Source of the DNA: Symbiodinium natans
Taxonomy: Eukaryota > Sar > Dinophyceae > Suessiales > Symbiodiniaceae
Direction: 5' to 3'
Length of the DNA stretch: 64,000 bases
Assembly: GCA_905221605.1 (NCBI GenBank)
Contig: CAJNDS010000451.1
Location: forward strand, 73,005-137,004
The notes beneath the pieces are model-generated. The model did no database searches. It was not told the origin of the DNA and worked only from the letters and a program-made list of their open reading frames with translations. Positions within the stretch are counted from its first letter, which is position 1. The number at the start of each line of letters is the position of its first letter. Shown here in pieces: positions 40,086-48,717 of the stretch. Both the position numbers and the translations under genes were made by a program.

Positions 40086-40285
40086 GTTTATGGCACTTAT
40101 TAACCAATGATGACCGTACTTATAACTGTACTTATAACCACGTTAGGGCACTTAGGGGCTTATAAGTGCGTTATGAGTAAATTTATAAAATTTGGTTAAT
40201 AAGTACCCCTAAACCCTCAACCCTAAACCCTAAACCCCTTTTAAGCACAGTTATACTTGGTGAATGAGTACCATGAACCTCCAAG
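40086..40285 (+). mobile_element. Intron made of inverted-repeat element A (introner-like)
   Basis: Exactly 200 nt from GTTTATGGCACTTATTAACC to GAGTACCATGAACCTCCAAG. The ends are imperfect reverse complements (about 17 of 22 bases), and the flanking TACTTGGAG/CTCCAAGTA extend the symmetry. GT and AG sit at the element ends and removal joins two open exons in phase 0. A CCCTAAA group is nested within. Confidence 0.7.
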
Positions 40286-40375
40286 TACTCTTGCTGTCCA
40301 CTGGTTTCCGGTGCTAGGGCGAGATCGATTCCTGCGAGGAGGAGGTGCAAACCCTTCGGTCAGAAGCTCGAGTCC
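40286..40375 (+). CDS. Gene of unknown function, exon after element A intron
   Basis: Exactly 30 codons: YSCCPLVSGARARSIPARRR then CKPFGQKLES, ending at TCC|GTAAACCC, where the donor GTAAAC merges with a CCCTAAA tract. Cys/Arg-rich. Open in the frame predicted by splicing 40,085 to 40,286. Confidence 0.6.
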
Positions 40376-40457
40376 GTAAACCCTAAACCCTAAACCCTAA
40401 ACCCTAAACCCTAAACCTCATGGGTGTGCGTTAGGGGCTTGGGGTTTAGGGATTCGG

Positions 40458-40522
40458 GTGGTCGACTTCCAGTCTTATGAGCTAGCTCCTACTTGTACCA
40501 AGCTGGGCGGACTGCTTGGGGT
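40458..40522 (+). CDS. Gene of unknown function, possible next exon
   Basis: Reads VVDFQSYELAPTCTKLGGLL before GGTTTGGGG repeats. It fits as the exon following 40,375 but the acceptor is not clear. Confidence 0.35.
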
Positions 40523-40750
40523 TTGGGGTTTGGGGTTTGGGGTTTGGAGGGGGGGGTTACGGGCTGGAGGGTTTAAGGTTCCTGGGGAGCACTTGCTGGG
40601 AGGTGGATTGTTTCGCGCTCCAAAACGCCAAAATGGTGCGCAGTAGGGTTTCGGGCTCCGGGGCTGTTAACGGTTCTGAAACCCTAAACCCTAAACCGCG
40701 GCTCTGGTTCTCTGGTTCGGTTCGTTTTCGGTATGGTTCCCGTATCCCAG

Positions 40751-40805
40751 GTACGGTCTGCCAGCAGTCTTTGAAGGCAGAGAGTCTCTCACCATTCCTT
40801 GCTAG
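40751..40805 (+). CDS. Candidate terminal exon
   Basis: After CCGTATCCCAG the frame reads YGLPAVFEGRESLTIPC and ends TAG. Short; unknown. Confidence 0.3.
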
Positions 40806-40849
40806 GGGGGTTCTAAGAAGGGGGACCCCTAAAACGCTGGAACCTTAGA

Positions 40850-41640
40850 ACCCTACCCCAACCCCAAATCACCAAAACCCCAGAACCCTAAAACCCCAAA
40901 ACCCCAAAAACCCTACAACCCCAAAACCCCAAACCCCAAAACGCCAAAAAACCCAAAACCCTAATACCCTAAAACCCCAAACCCTAAAACCCTAAAACCC
41001 CCAAAACCCCACATCCCCAAAACCTCAAAACCCCAGAACCCCAAAACCCCAAAAACCTAAAACCCCAAAACCCCAAAACCCTAAAACCCCAAAACCCCTA
41101 AACCCTAAACCCCAAAGCCCCAAAACCCCAAAACCCTACAACCCCAAAACGCTAAAGCCCAAAACCCCCAAAACCCCGAAACGCAAAAAAAGACCAAATA
41201 AACCCAAAGACCCGAAACCCCAAATCCCCTAAACCGTAAAAAAGCCCCTAACACACCCGAAGAGAAACCCTAAAAAACCAAAAACAAGCTCAAAAAAAAC
41301 CCTACGAGGCCTGCTAGCATGCCTCCCCGAGTTCATCCGGCACCCCGAAGGTGGACCTGGCTGAGCAGCAAGCAGCCAAAACCCGAAGCCCTCACCTAGA
41401 ACCTTAGAACCCTAGAACCTTAGAACCCTACAAAATCCTAAGACCCTATAAGCCCTAAAGCCTAGAAGCCTAGAACCCGAAACCCAAAAAGCCATAAAGC
41501 CCTAAAAACCCTAAAAACCCTAAAAACCCTAAAACCCCTAAAACCCCTAAAGCCCTAAAACCCCTAAAACCCCTAAAACCCCTAAACCCTAAAAACCCTA
41601 AAACCCCTAAACCCTAAAAACCCTAAGAGCCCTAAGACCC
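40850..41640 (-). repeat. CCCCAAAA- and CCCTAAAA-type degenerate repeat block
   Basis: From 40,850 to about 41,230 the dominant word is CCCCAAAA with CCCTAAAA mixed in; from 41,460 it is CCCTAAAA and CCCCTAAAA. A short GC-rich island (41,290-41,390) interrupts, with LACLPEFIRHPE before GAAG|GTGGACC as a possible exon. Confidence 0.85.
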
Positions 41641-41649
41641 GCAACCCAG

Positions 41650-41748
41650 GCATCGACTCTCCAGAGTCCACAGCACCGTGCAGGGCCAGGCCTCCAGTTG
41701 CACGGGAGCACTTTCAACCGCACCCGGGCACATGGGACATGTGGTTCG
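41650..41748 (+). CDS. Candidate exon
   Basis: A GC-rich island between telomere-like blocks reads GIDSPESTAPCRARPPVARE in one frame and QASTLQSPQHRAGPGLQLHG in another. It ends at a GGGTTTATA array. Frame unresolved. Confidence 0.25.
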
Positions 41749-42015
41749 GGTTTATAGGGCTTATGGGGTTTATAGGGTTTGTAGGGTTTGTAGGGTTTAT
41801 AGGGCTTATAGGGCTTATAGGGTTCATAGGGTTTATAGGGTTTATAGGGTTTATAGGCTGGGTTTATAGGGTTTGTAGGGTTTATAGGGCTTATAGGGTT
41901 TAGAGGGCTTATAGGGCTTATAGGGTTTATAGGGTTTACAGGGTTTATAGGGTTTTGTAGGGCTTGTAGGGTTAAAAGGGTTTCTTGGAGTTATAGGGTT
42001 TATAGGGTTTAGGGT
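41749..42015 (+). repeat. GGGTTTATA 9-mer array, about 28 units
   Basis: Head-to-tail GGGTTTATA/GGGCTTATA/GGGTTTGTA units. Frames give YRVYRVY-type peptides that are repeat shadows. Confidence 0.95.
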
Positions 42016-42051
42016 TTGCGACATGTGGGTAGTTCTCAGATCTCGGGTCGG

Positions 42052-42112
42052 TTTTTGGTCCCTTTCATAGTACGGCACCCATAAATTAAGGACCCCAAAA
42101 GGGGAACCTAAT
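42052..42112. mobile_element. Short inverted-repeat element, family C
   Basis: TTTTTGGTCCCTTT pairs with AAGGACCCCAAAAGGGG; TACGGCACCC inside is the family word. Confidence 0.6.
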
Positions 42113-42128
42113 TTAAGCGCCTGCCCAC

Positions 42129-42371
42129 ATGCACCTGTACGAAGTACGCAGACGCGATGTATACATTATTGTTCATGTGGTTCTGAAAGAGATGGCTTTC
42201 AACATGTACTCCGAGGGGGGTCCCTTAGGTATGTACCCGCCCACTTCTTTCTGCAAATTTACGAAGCGAGGGAGTTTATTGTTGGGGTTTTGTGCGAACT
42301 TACGGATAGTTCGAAGCTTTCGCCGGGGCCTTCCACTGGATTCAGCTAAGGTTATTCAAGCCAGAGCATAA
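42129..42371 (+). CDS. Hypothetical protein, 80 codons
   Basis: ATG 42,129 to TAA 42,369. Includes MHLYEVRRRDVYIIVHVVLK then EMAFNMYSEG. Hydrophobic stretch followed by basic C-terminus (IVRSFRRGLPLDSAKVIQA). No family recognised; it could be one exon. Confidence 0.4.
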   Translation: MHLYEVRRRDVYIIVHVVLKEMAFNMYSEGGPLGMYPPTSFCKFTKRGSLLLGFCANLRIVRSFRRGLPLDSAKVIQARA

Positions 42372-42376
42372 AGTAG

Positions 42377-42590
42377 TCTATCGACAGGAAACTGTTTCGG
42401 CAGTTTTTTCTGACAAGGGGGTTCGGTTCTGCTGTACGATCCCAAAGGCTATTTGTCGTGAAGCAGCTTATCAGCTGGCACGGTGACAGTTGGTCCTGCG
42501 AGGAGCTCACCTTGTCAGATTGGTCGAAATGGCCACAAGTTCCTGTGGGTCTCGGATCAACCCAAGACCCTAAATACTGTAACGCCTTAT
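42377..42590 (+). CDS. Candidate exon, about 60 open codons
   Basis: Open after an in-frame TAG at 42,374 and includes RKLFRQFFLTRGFGSAVRSQ, then RLFVVKQLISWHGDSWSCEE and LTLSDWSKWPQVPVG. Tryptophan-rich and protein-like. It runs into an element B copy, whose border should hold the donor. Unknown family. Confidence 0.45.
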
Positions 42591-42671
42591 ACTAACAGGC
42601 CTTTATAGGGACCATAGTACCCCCGATAAAAGTCCCCATTTAAGGACTGTTAGCATAAGGGGGGACATGCC
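42583..42671. mobile_element. Inverted-repeat element, family B
   Basis: GCCTTATACTAACAGGCC at the left pairs with GGACTGTTAGCATAAGG at the right; inner ATAGGGACCATAGTACCCCC is shared with other copies. It abuts an element A copy. Confidence 0.75.
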
Positions 42672-42676
42672 AATGC

Positions 42677-42821
42677 ATTCATGGTACTTATTAACCAGTT
42701 ATAACTGTCCTTATAACTGTACTTATAACTGTACTTTTTACAATACTAGGGCACTTTGGGGGCTTCTGAGTGGGTTATAAGTACAGTTATAATTGGTTAC
42801 TAAGTACCATGAACCTGCAAG
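42677..42821. mobile_element. Inverted-repeat element, family A, probable intron
   Basis: TTCATGGTACTTATTAACCA at the left is almost the exact reverse complement of TGGTTACTAAGTACCATGAA at the right; inner CTTATAACTGTACTTATAAC words repeat. It ends CCTGCAAG just before an open island. Least decayed copy of the family. Confidence 0.8.
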
Positions 42822-42958
42822 TAAACATGGAGCAAGGGTACTTGAAGCTGCTTGAGCCTCTGTCAGGAGCAGCGTCGCGTGCAATGGGAGAGGCAGGCTT
42901 GTCGCAAGGAGCCGGCCGTGCTTGGGTGCTATCTGATGCGAAAGTGTGCATGACATGA
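42822..42958 (+). CDS. Candidate terminal exon after element A
   Basis: The frame reads MEQGYLKLLEPLSGAASRAM then GEAGLSQGAGRAWVLSDAK and ends TGA at 42,956. It follows the element A acceptor directly. Good composition, family unknown. An ATG at 42,830 would also allow a small independent ORF. Confidence 0.45.
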
Positions 42959-42989
42959 GCGCTGTGCTGCTGACAATTGCCCGACATTT

Positions 42990-43170
42990 TTCTCACTACA
43001 CATATATATATATTTATTTATTTATTTATTTATATATTTATTTATTTATTTTTATTTATTTATGTATGTATGTATATAAAGACAAATAATAATACTTAAA
43101 AGACAAATAGATAAAAAATGAAAATAAAAAATATACATATACATATATATATATATATATACACAGAGCC
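42990..43170. repeat. (TTTA)n and (TA)n microsatellites
   Basis: TTTATTTATTTATTTA runs 43,008-43,062, TATG repeats and (TA)n at 43,138-43,161. Confidence 0.95.
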
Positions 43171-43245
43171 ATTACGGCATCGGAAATGGGCATTTCTTCT
43201 CTATACACAGCATATGCCTCTCGTTTGTTCCCTTCTCCCTGCAGC

Positions 43246-43363
43246 CCACGGTTCTGTGCAGAAACCGAAGGACTGGGGGGATGTGGATGCCGTGGGCCCT
43301 GGGGCTGGCCCTTGCTTATTCGCATGGCAGGCAGCTTGGGCGGCTGAGTTACTATTTGCTTAA
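43246..43363 (+). CDS. Candidate terminal exon with strong acceptor
   Basis: It follows the pyrimidine-rich TTCTCCCTGCAG and includes HGSVQKPKDWGDVDAVGPGA then CLFAWQAAWAAELLFA, ending TAA at 43,361. Unknown function. Confidence 0.45.
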
Positions 43364-43474
43364 GAACCCACCAAAAAACAAAAGATTTGAATATTAATTG
43401 CCGTTGCAAGGAAGAGTATATTTATTTGTGTTTTTGAGGGGGTTCTTTAGAATTTGGTAGGAAACTCTAAACAC

Positions 43475-43633
43475 ATGGTAAGGGTTTGGGAGTGTTGGCA
43501 TGTGTTCCTGCTGTCAGAGCTGCAGAGCTGGGCATGTCTTGATGGAAAGAATGCACAGCGCCGCTTACTGCCAGGCCTTCCTGGATCGAAGCGCGGCCGA
43601 GGCTGGCAGATGCGATTGTCCACTTCAATTTGA
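43475..43633 (+). CDS. Hypothetical protein, 52 codons
   Basis: ATG 43,475 to TGA 43,631: includes WECWHVFLLSELQSWACLDG then KNAQRRLLPGLPGSKRGR. Trp-rich then basic. ATGGTAAGG at the start is also a good donor, so the ATG may not be the real start. Unknown. Confidence 0.35.
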   Translation: MVRVWECWHVFLLSELQSWACLDGKNAQRRLLPGLPGSKRGRGWQMRLSTSI

Positions 43634-43745
43634 GCATTTACGGCAGTAGGGGACGTCTAAATAAAGTAGCCCGCCCCTCCCCCCCCCGCCCTCCCCAAAT
43701 AGTAGGATTCCCTTCTAATAAGGACCCCCATAAAGTACCCCCTAA

Positions 43746-43865
43746 TTTCGGAAACCCCCAAGTGGCATTTGGGCCCAGAACCTAGAGATGCCAATCTATC
43801 GGGGCGAAATTCTTTGGAAAGGTGCAGAAAACGCGGCGCATCATCCCAAAGGCCCGATGCCATGC
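43746..43865 (+). CDS. Candidate exon upstream of the LINE
   Basis: Frame WHLGPEPRDANLSGRNSLER then CRKRGASSQRPDAMLW, up to GGTTTGGGG repeats. It may belong to the host gene into which the LINE inserted. Confidence 0.35.
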
Positions 43866-43930
43866 TGTGGTTTGGGGTTTGGGGTTTAGGGTTTAGGGTT
43901 TATAGGGTTTGGGGTTTAGGGTTTAGGGTA
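43866..43930 (+). repeat. Telomere-like TTTAGGG tract at LINE 5' side
   Basis: GGTTTGGGG and TTTAGGG heptamers ending 40 bases before ORF1. An in-frame TAG for ORF1 arises from the last heptamer (43,929). Confidence 0.9.
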
Positions 43931-43970
43931 GGGCAGGCTGCAGCAAGAGAGCTCAACTCGACAAGCTGAG

Positions 43971-44867
43971 ATGACCGAAGTGAACAAAAGACTGGATGAT
44001 CTTGCTGGAAGGATAGAACAGATTTCCAAGCAGAGAGGTGAAAACTTTCAAGCAGTGCCTCCTCCAGATCCTTGGGCAAGGGCAACCTTTGCGAGTTCCT
44101 CGGCGACGGGCTCAGACGCATGGAGTAATTACAAGCCTGCTGCGAATGCCCCACATCCAGCTAGGCCAACTACGAATGCCTCCAGTCCAGCTCAGCCACC
44201 TCCGCTACAGCGCCAGCAACCACAGCCGCAGCCAAATGCCTTCAGCGATACAGGCTCGGGACCCGGCTCTGCGGAGGCACAGGGTACCAATTACAACAAC
44301 GTGATCCTTGGCGGCTTTGCGAAAGACACGCCGCGAAAATTGATCGAGCTAGAGATTGCCAAGGCGATTTCATTATGGGACCCTGTGTCTAGAAGCTCAG
44401 TTCAGAGAACGACGGTTTTTGGGCAGAGAGCCAGAACAGGCATGGTGTGCCTCCGGCCGCTCCCCGTAGATCAAGCACGTGAACGGTTCTTCCAGTTGAA
44501 GGCCAACTTTGGGCACATGCTCTCCACCAACACTGATGAAGCCTGGATGTCTGCTGAGAAATCTGCTGAACAGAGAAAGCGAAACAGGGCAACACGCACG
44601 ATAAGGCAGATGCTTGAGAAGATAAAGGGAGGTCCGGTGGCGATTGAAGACATAGACTGGACCCGTCAAATCATGTGGATAGGATCCTGCAGGGTTGTGG
44701 CAGCGAACCTCGCCAGCCTACACTGCCAGCCCACCGACAAGATTTGCAGCCGTGCCACTACAGATGACTATGGAGAAAGATCCACGTTCTTCTTCAATGT
44801 GACTGGCCTGGCATCGTGCACCTCCACCCAGCCGGAGGCGGTGGAGGCTGCAATTCAGTCAGCCTGA
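43971..44867 (+). CDS. LINE ORF1 protein, 298 codons, RNA-binding-like
   Basis: In non-LTR elements ORF1 proteins bind element RNA and act as chaperones in the ribonucleoprotein. Residues 1-25 are a short coiled-coil-like helix (RLDDLAGRIEQISKQRG). Residues 30-105 are Pro/Ala/Gln-rich and disordered. Residues about 108-215 form a folded region starting NVILGGFAKDTPRKLIELEI, with TTVFGQRARTGMVCL and a basic helix KSAEQRKRNRATRTIRQM, consistent with an RRM-like fold. No CCHC zinc knuckle is seen. ATG 43,971 is the first Met after an in-frame stop at 43,929. It ends at TGA 44,865, in the same frame as ORF2. Confidence 0.75.
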   Translation: MTEVNKRLDDLAGRIEQISKQRGENFQAVPPPDPWARATFASSSATGSDAWSNYKPAANAPHPARPTTNASSPAQPPPLQRQQPQPQPNAFSDTGSGPGSAEAQGTNYNNVILGGFAKDTPRKLIELEIAKAISLWDPVSRSSVQRTTVFGQRARTGMVCLRPLPVDQARERFFQLKANFGHMLSTNTDEAWMSAEKSAEQRKRNRATRTIRQMLEKIKGGPVAIEDIDWTRQIMWIGSCRVVAANLASLHCQPTDKICSRATTDDYGERSTFFFNVTGLASCTSTQPEAVEAAIQSA

Positions 44868-44885
44868 CCGACTCCCCAGCCTGAA

Positions 44886-47800
44886 GTGACAGCTGCTAAG
44901 TATTCTGGGTACAGCCAGGGTATTGTTTGTTTCGCTTGCTGGAACCTACAGGGTAAAGGGCTTGCGCACTTTAATAACTGGTATAATGAGACCGGCGAAT
45001 GCATGGATATTTTTTGCCTCCAAGAAGTGGGCCAACTTCAGAGTCTTTCCACTCTTAAGGAGTTCGAGGAAGGGGTCTTTGAATATTCACTTCAAGAGCC
45101 AGGGGAACTTCGCAGTTTTTATGTGGTGGGAACGACAGCAACCTCTGCTCATTTGGGACAAGTGATCCTCCTTCACAAAGACAATGTTGAACTTATCAGC
45201 AATGCGTGGAGGGGTGAAAGATTCATTGCAGCAGAGGTCGTCCTGTCAGGCACCCAGCATCGCATATGTATAGTTTCGTGTCACCTCCCCCATCAAGCGA
45301 GACCCATTGAAGAGTTCGAGGAGTCCCTCAGACAGTTGGTACAGTGTTTAGTGGACCACCAAGACACACCTATCATTTTTATGGGAGATTTTAATTGTGA
45401 GCCGGGGACTGAAAGGGGGGTCATGCTTGATGCTTGCTTCAGCACCAGGGGCGGCAAGATCGTCAGAACGGACATGGCCACCCGCTTTGGTCACGCATCC
45501 CAGTCAGAGCTTGACTACACGGCCTTCAACAAGGCATTTCAACAGATTGTCCTCCCTGAAGCAGCAGCAATAGACACCAAGGCTTTGCAACATTCCCGGA
45601 TTGAACTCGGTAGCGATCATTGCTGCGTTACATGTGAGGTATCCTTCCACGATCCCAGGGCGTGTGTAGTGAAGCCTGCAAGGGTGCGACGCACGCGCAA
45701 CAAGTGCAGACGATGGTCAGTTGATCCTAGCCTCGTGGAGACTACTACCCCGCAAGTTCTTGACAAAGTACAAGGTCTGGATATCACTGGTCAGTGGGAG
45801 GTTCTCAAGCAGCATTCAACACAAGTCTCTAGACCTGCGCCTTCGCTCAAATACCGTGATAGCGATACCCTGAAGGACCTCTGCCACCGACGCAGGATCA
45901 CTGTTAGCATGGAAGATCGAGCAACCCTGACAAGACGCATATTGTCATTACGTCATATCGAACGAACCATGTGGATGCAACAGCTCTATGAACGGAGTAG
46001 ACAGGGCGACACGGGGGCTATTCGGTATCTTCGACAGAGAAATCTTCCAGTACAAGGTAGTATTCATTCCTTCCTCTCCAATTCTGGTGGTGCCACACAA
46101 GCTGGTCAGCGGGTTCAGGAACACTATGAGGCCCTTTTCTCTAAACGTGAACCTGCGGATGATGCAGACTTGGAGGCCTGCCTGCAGACCTTTCGAGAGC
46201 AAGCGCAGCAGTCACACTGCCAAGAGTTTTCGGTTGCGGAGGTGCAGAAGGGAGTTGACCGCCTCAAGCGCTCCAAGGTCACGGGGCCGTCGGGGATGTC
46301 TAATGAATACCTTTTAGGACTCTGGGGGATAGACTCAGGCAAAGATCTTCTCCTCTGTGTCCTCAACCAGCTCTTGAAATCGCCCGCGTTGCCACAGGAC
46401 TTCTATCGGGCTCATGTGGCTCTACTTCCCAAGGCCAAAGAGATTCTCAGCCCAAAGGACTACCGTCCTATAAACCTCATCGAAGCTCTTCACAAACTGT
46501 ATTCGTGGTTATTAGTGGCTCGCTTGCAGCCTGGTTGGAGTACTCCTCGACTCCAGAAAGGTGGAGTCAAGGGGAGCCAAGTGTGCGACGCTTTGTCTTC
46601 AGCCCAGGCGAGAGTGACGAAGGAATCCAAGACTCGCCAATACAATATCTACTTGTCCTGCGATATCTCTGCAGCCTTTGACAATCTTCGTCAATCCGCA
46701 GTGGCGCGCTTCCTGCTGGAACAGTCGCCCAGAGATCGCCTGCATGAGTCGTGGCAACTCCTGCAACTCATCCTCCATCCTTCCTTGGAATTTCAGTGGC
46801 TTTCTAGAGAATGGAAGGTTGACCAAGTTTGTGGATTGCAACAAGGGGGCTCTCACAGCGCAGTGGTTTTTAGTTATGTCTTGGGGAGGGCAGTGCAGTA
46901 TTTGGAGGAGAAATGGAGCTCGGATGGAGAAGAATGTCAACACTCGTCCTTCTTTCTTTTATTTGTGGATGATATTTTAGCCACCTTTAAGGACTGGAGT
47001 CAAGCATCTAGGCTCGTGAGTCAGCTCATTGAGTTTTTGGCATCCTTGGGTCTTGCGCTAAACCCTTCCAAGACGAAGGTAATGTCCCACGAGTCCGTTC
47101 TCAGGGCAGGAGCCGACTTTGTGTTCCCGCCGAGCTGTTTTCTGCGAGACCTGTCCTGGGGAACAGAGTGCCTGTACTTGAAGAAGAGGCTCACACATTT
47201 TGAAACGGGGGCTCAGGCAACTCAGGTGGGATTTGCAGATTCCACCGCCGTGATGCTTCAATCCCTGGGACGAGCCACCCATGTGGCGTTTGAGTCGCTC
47301 AAACAAGCATTGAGGAGGGGTCACTGGTGCTGTCCTAGGAAAACAATACAACTGTGCAATCAATACCTCGGGGCCACATGGTTCTGGTACTCGCCGGTTA
47401 TGGAGCCCCTACAGAAATACCTGGTGCAAGTCAGGAGTATGCAGGTGACTTTCCTCACCCTCATGCTTGGCTTGTGTGTCCCCAGTTCTTTTGGTCCTCC
47501 GGCAGCAGCTTCCTTGAATAGAACTAGGCGGCGCGCGGTGCTGGTGTTGCTCAATTGGTTCGTTGCCTGTCAATGGGTGCACATTTGGGTCAAGCGACGC
47601 TGGGGGTACCTGGGACATGTGTTGAGATTCCCTGAGGATAACGTAACACGTGTTGATTTACTGGCGCTGTCTAACACCAAACAGGCAGCTCCGGGTCCGT
47701 GGCGCCATCTGCATGCGTGGGGAATGAGCTGCCTCAATGTTGATGCCCAGCAGCTTAGTGATAGAGCTCGGGACAGGGAGGCGTGGACATCTTACACAGC

Positions 47801-48200
47801 TGATATCCTTGACAAATACGCATATCACCACCCAATTTTCAACCCCGCAACGGCTTCGAATTGGAGAGATACAGTAAGGCTTCACACTCCATGGCGCCTA
47901 GCAGTTCATGTGTGCGTGGCATCAGCTGGGTGGACGGTCATGTGGATTGATGAGGAGTACGGGTTGCAGGAGTTTACAAGATTGGGACAGATCCAAGAGG
48001 TTCTACAGATTTGGCTGCTTTGGATTCAGTTGGAATTTGAGGGCCTTGTGATTGACGTTCATCTGCAAGATTGGATGCAACAGTGCTTCTATAGTGAGCT
48101 AGTTCGGTTTCATGAGAGTACCTTTAGATCTTTCAACTTTCTCATACTCTATAGTGTCATTCCTGAAACGTGGGCCGAGAAGCTGAGTCGCCTGCTCTAG
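44886..48200 (+). CDS. LINE ORF2: APE endonuclease and reverse transcriptase, 1104 codons
   Basis: The enzyme nicks target DNA and copies element RNA into it. Residues 13-250 are an APE-like endonuclease with its catalytic signatures: CFACWNLQG (N20), FCLQEV (E47), FMGDFN (D168, N170) and LGSDHC (D244, H245). Residues about 505-735 are reverse transcriptase: LPKAK and YRPINL, motif A SCDISAAFD (D593), motif B LQQGGSHSAVVF, motif C LLFVDDILA (D695, D696), motif D NPSKTKVM. The C-terminal part has WGYLGHVLRFPED (906-918) and a DREAW helix; no RNase H or CCHC seen. The frame has no stop, so it looks active. The first in-frame ATG lies after the catalytic N20; the listed start is a GTG, and translation by readthrough or reinitiation from ORF1 is likelier. 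Confidence 0.95.
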   Translation: MTAAKYSGYSQGIVCFACWNLQGKGLAHFNNWYNETGECMDIFCLQEVGQLQSLSTLKEFEEGVFEYSLQEPGELRSFYVVGTTATSAHLGQVILLHKDNVELISNAWRGERFIAAEVVLSGTQHRICIVSCHLPHQARPIEEFEESLRQLVQCLVDHQDTPIIFMGDFNCEPGTERGVMLDACFSTRGGKIVRTDMATRFGHASQSELDYTAFNKAFQQIVLPEAAAIDTKALQHSRIELGSDHCCVTCEVSFHDPRACVVKPARVRRTRNKCRRWSVDPSLVETTTPQVLDKVQGLDITGQWEVLKQHSTQVSRPAPSLKYRDSDTLKDLCHRRRITVSMEDRATLTRRILSLRHIERTMWMQQLYERSRQGDTGAIRYLRQRNLPVQGSIHSFLSNSGGATQAGQRVQEHYEALFSKREPADDADLEACLQTFREQAQQSHCQEFSVAEVQKGVDRLKRSKVTGPSGMSNEYLLGLWGIDSGKDLLLCVLNQLLKSPALPQDFYRAHVALLPKAKEILSPKDYRPINLIEALHKLYSWLLVARLQPGWSTPRLQKGGVKGSQVCDALSSAQARVTKESKTRQYNIYLSCDISAAFDNLRQSAVARFLLEQSPRDRLHESWQLLQLILHPSLEFQWLSREWKVDQVCGLQQGGSHSAVVFSYVLGRAVQYLEEKWSSDGEECQHSSFFLLFVDDILATFKDWSQASRLVSQLIEFLASLGLALNPSKTKVMSHESVLRAGADFVFPPSCFLRDLSWGTECLYLKKRLTHFETGAQATQVGFADSTAVMLQSLGRATHVAFESLKQALRRGHWCCPRKTIQLCNQYLGATWFWYSPVMEPLQKYLVQVRSMQVTFLTLMLGLCVPSSFGPPAAASLNRTRRRAVLVLLNWFVACQWVHIWVKRRWGYLGHVLRFPEDNVTRVDLLALSNTKQAAPGPWRHLHAWGMSCLNVDAQQLSDRARDREAWTSYTADILDKYAYHHPIFNPATASNWRDTVRLHTPWRLAVHVCVASAGWTVMWIDEEYGLQEFTRLGQIQEVLQIWLLWIQLEFEGLVIDVHLQDWMQQCFYSELVRFHESTFRSFNFLILYSVIPETWAEKLSRLL

Positions 48201-48335
48201 TCCTTCTGTCAAGAGTACAGGGGGATTGGGGGCCTTGCTGTCACGAGTACGGGGGGGCTTGCAGGGCGGCCTTGGCTCAGAGGGGATGTTATCGAGGCGG
48301 GCGAAGTCTCTTGGAAAGGGTTTAGGGTTTAGGGT
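48201..48335 (+). other. LINE 3' untranslated region with telomere-like end
   Basis: GC-rich, with two GAGTACNGGGGG words, ending at GGGTTTAGGGTTTAGGG (48,319-48,335). Confidence 0.6.
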
Positions 48336-48717
48336 CATGAACGCTGTTACCAGGGCCTCCTGTCCCTAGACACAAGATGCATAAGACACAGCCGATGGCT
48401 CAATAATGCATTGCCATCAGCCGTCAACCATTATCTATACAGCAGATGGGTTGCCCTACCTACAAGGCAGCTCGCATCGGAGTGCTTGCTAGGGAAGATT
48501 GCGCAGTGCGCGGTGCAGTCGACCCCACAGCCTTCCAGTTGTTTCCGTTCTTATCCGCTCCAGCTGCTGCCCATGGCGATGCCACGGCTTGCGGGCGCGC
48601 ATGCCGCAATCTTCAGGACAAATGCCTGTGGTGGTGTTTGTCAGCCATATACCCTAAACCCTAAACCGCATCTATATATATATATATATATATGTATATA
48701 CGCGATCAGCCACTCTG
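48336..48717. other. Unique DNA and (TA)n, coding uncertain
   Basis: Two overlapping plus frames are open from 48,411 and 48,446 without motifs. (TA)n at 48,671-48,697. Confidence 0.35.

Larger units (their letters stand above)
43931..48335 (+). mobile_element. Non-LTR retrotransposon (LINE), near full-length
   Basis: Two intact reading frames (ORF1 RNA-binding-like; ORF2 APE endonuclease plus reverse transcriptase) and about 118 bp of 3' untranslated DNA ending in GGGTTTAGGGTTTAGGG. The 5' boundary is taken at the end of the upstream TTTAGGG tract and is approximate. No poly-A tail and no clear target duplication were found. APE plus RT with a C-terminal region places it in the APE-bearing LINE superfamily; the clade cannot be set by eye. 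Confidence 0.85.

Noticed and set aside
41678-42078. YRVYRVY and KPYKPYKP frames on the two strands
   Set aside because: Translations of the GGGTTTATA 9-mer array.
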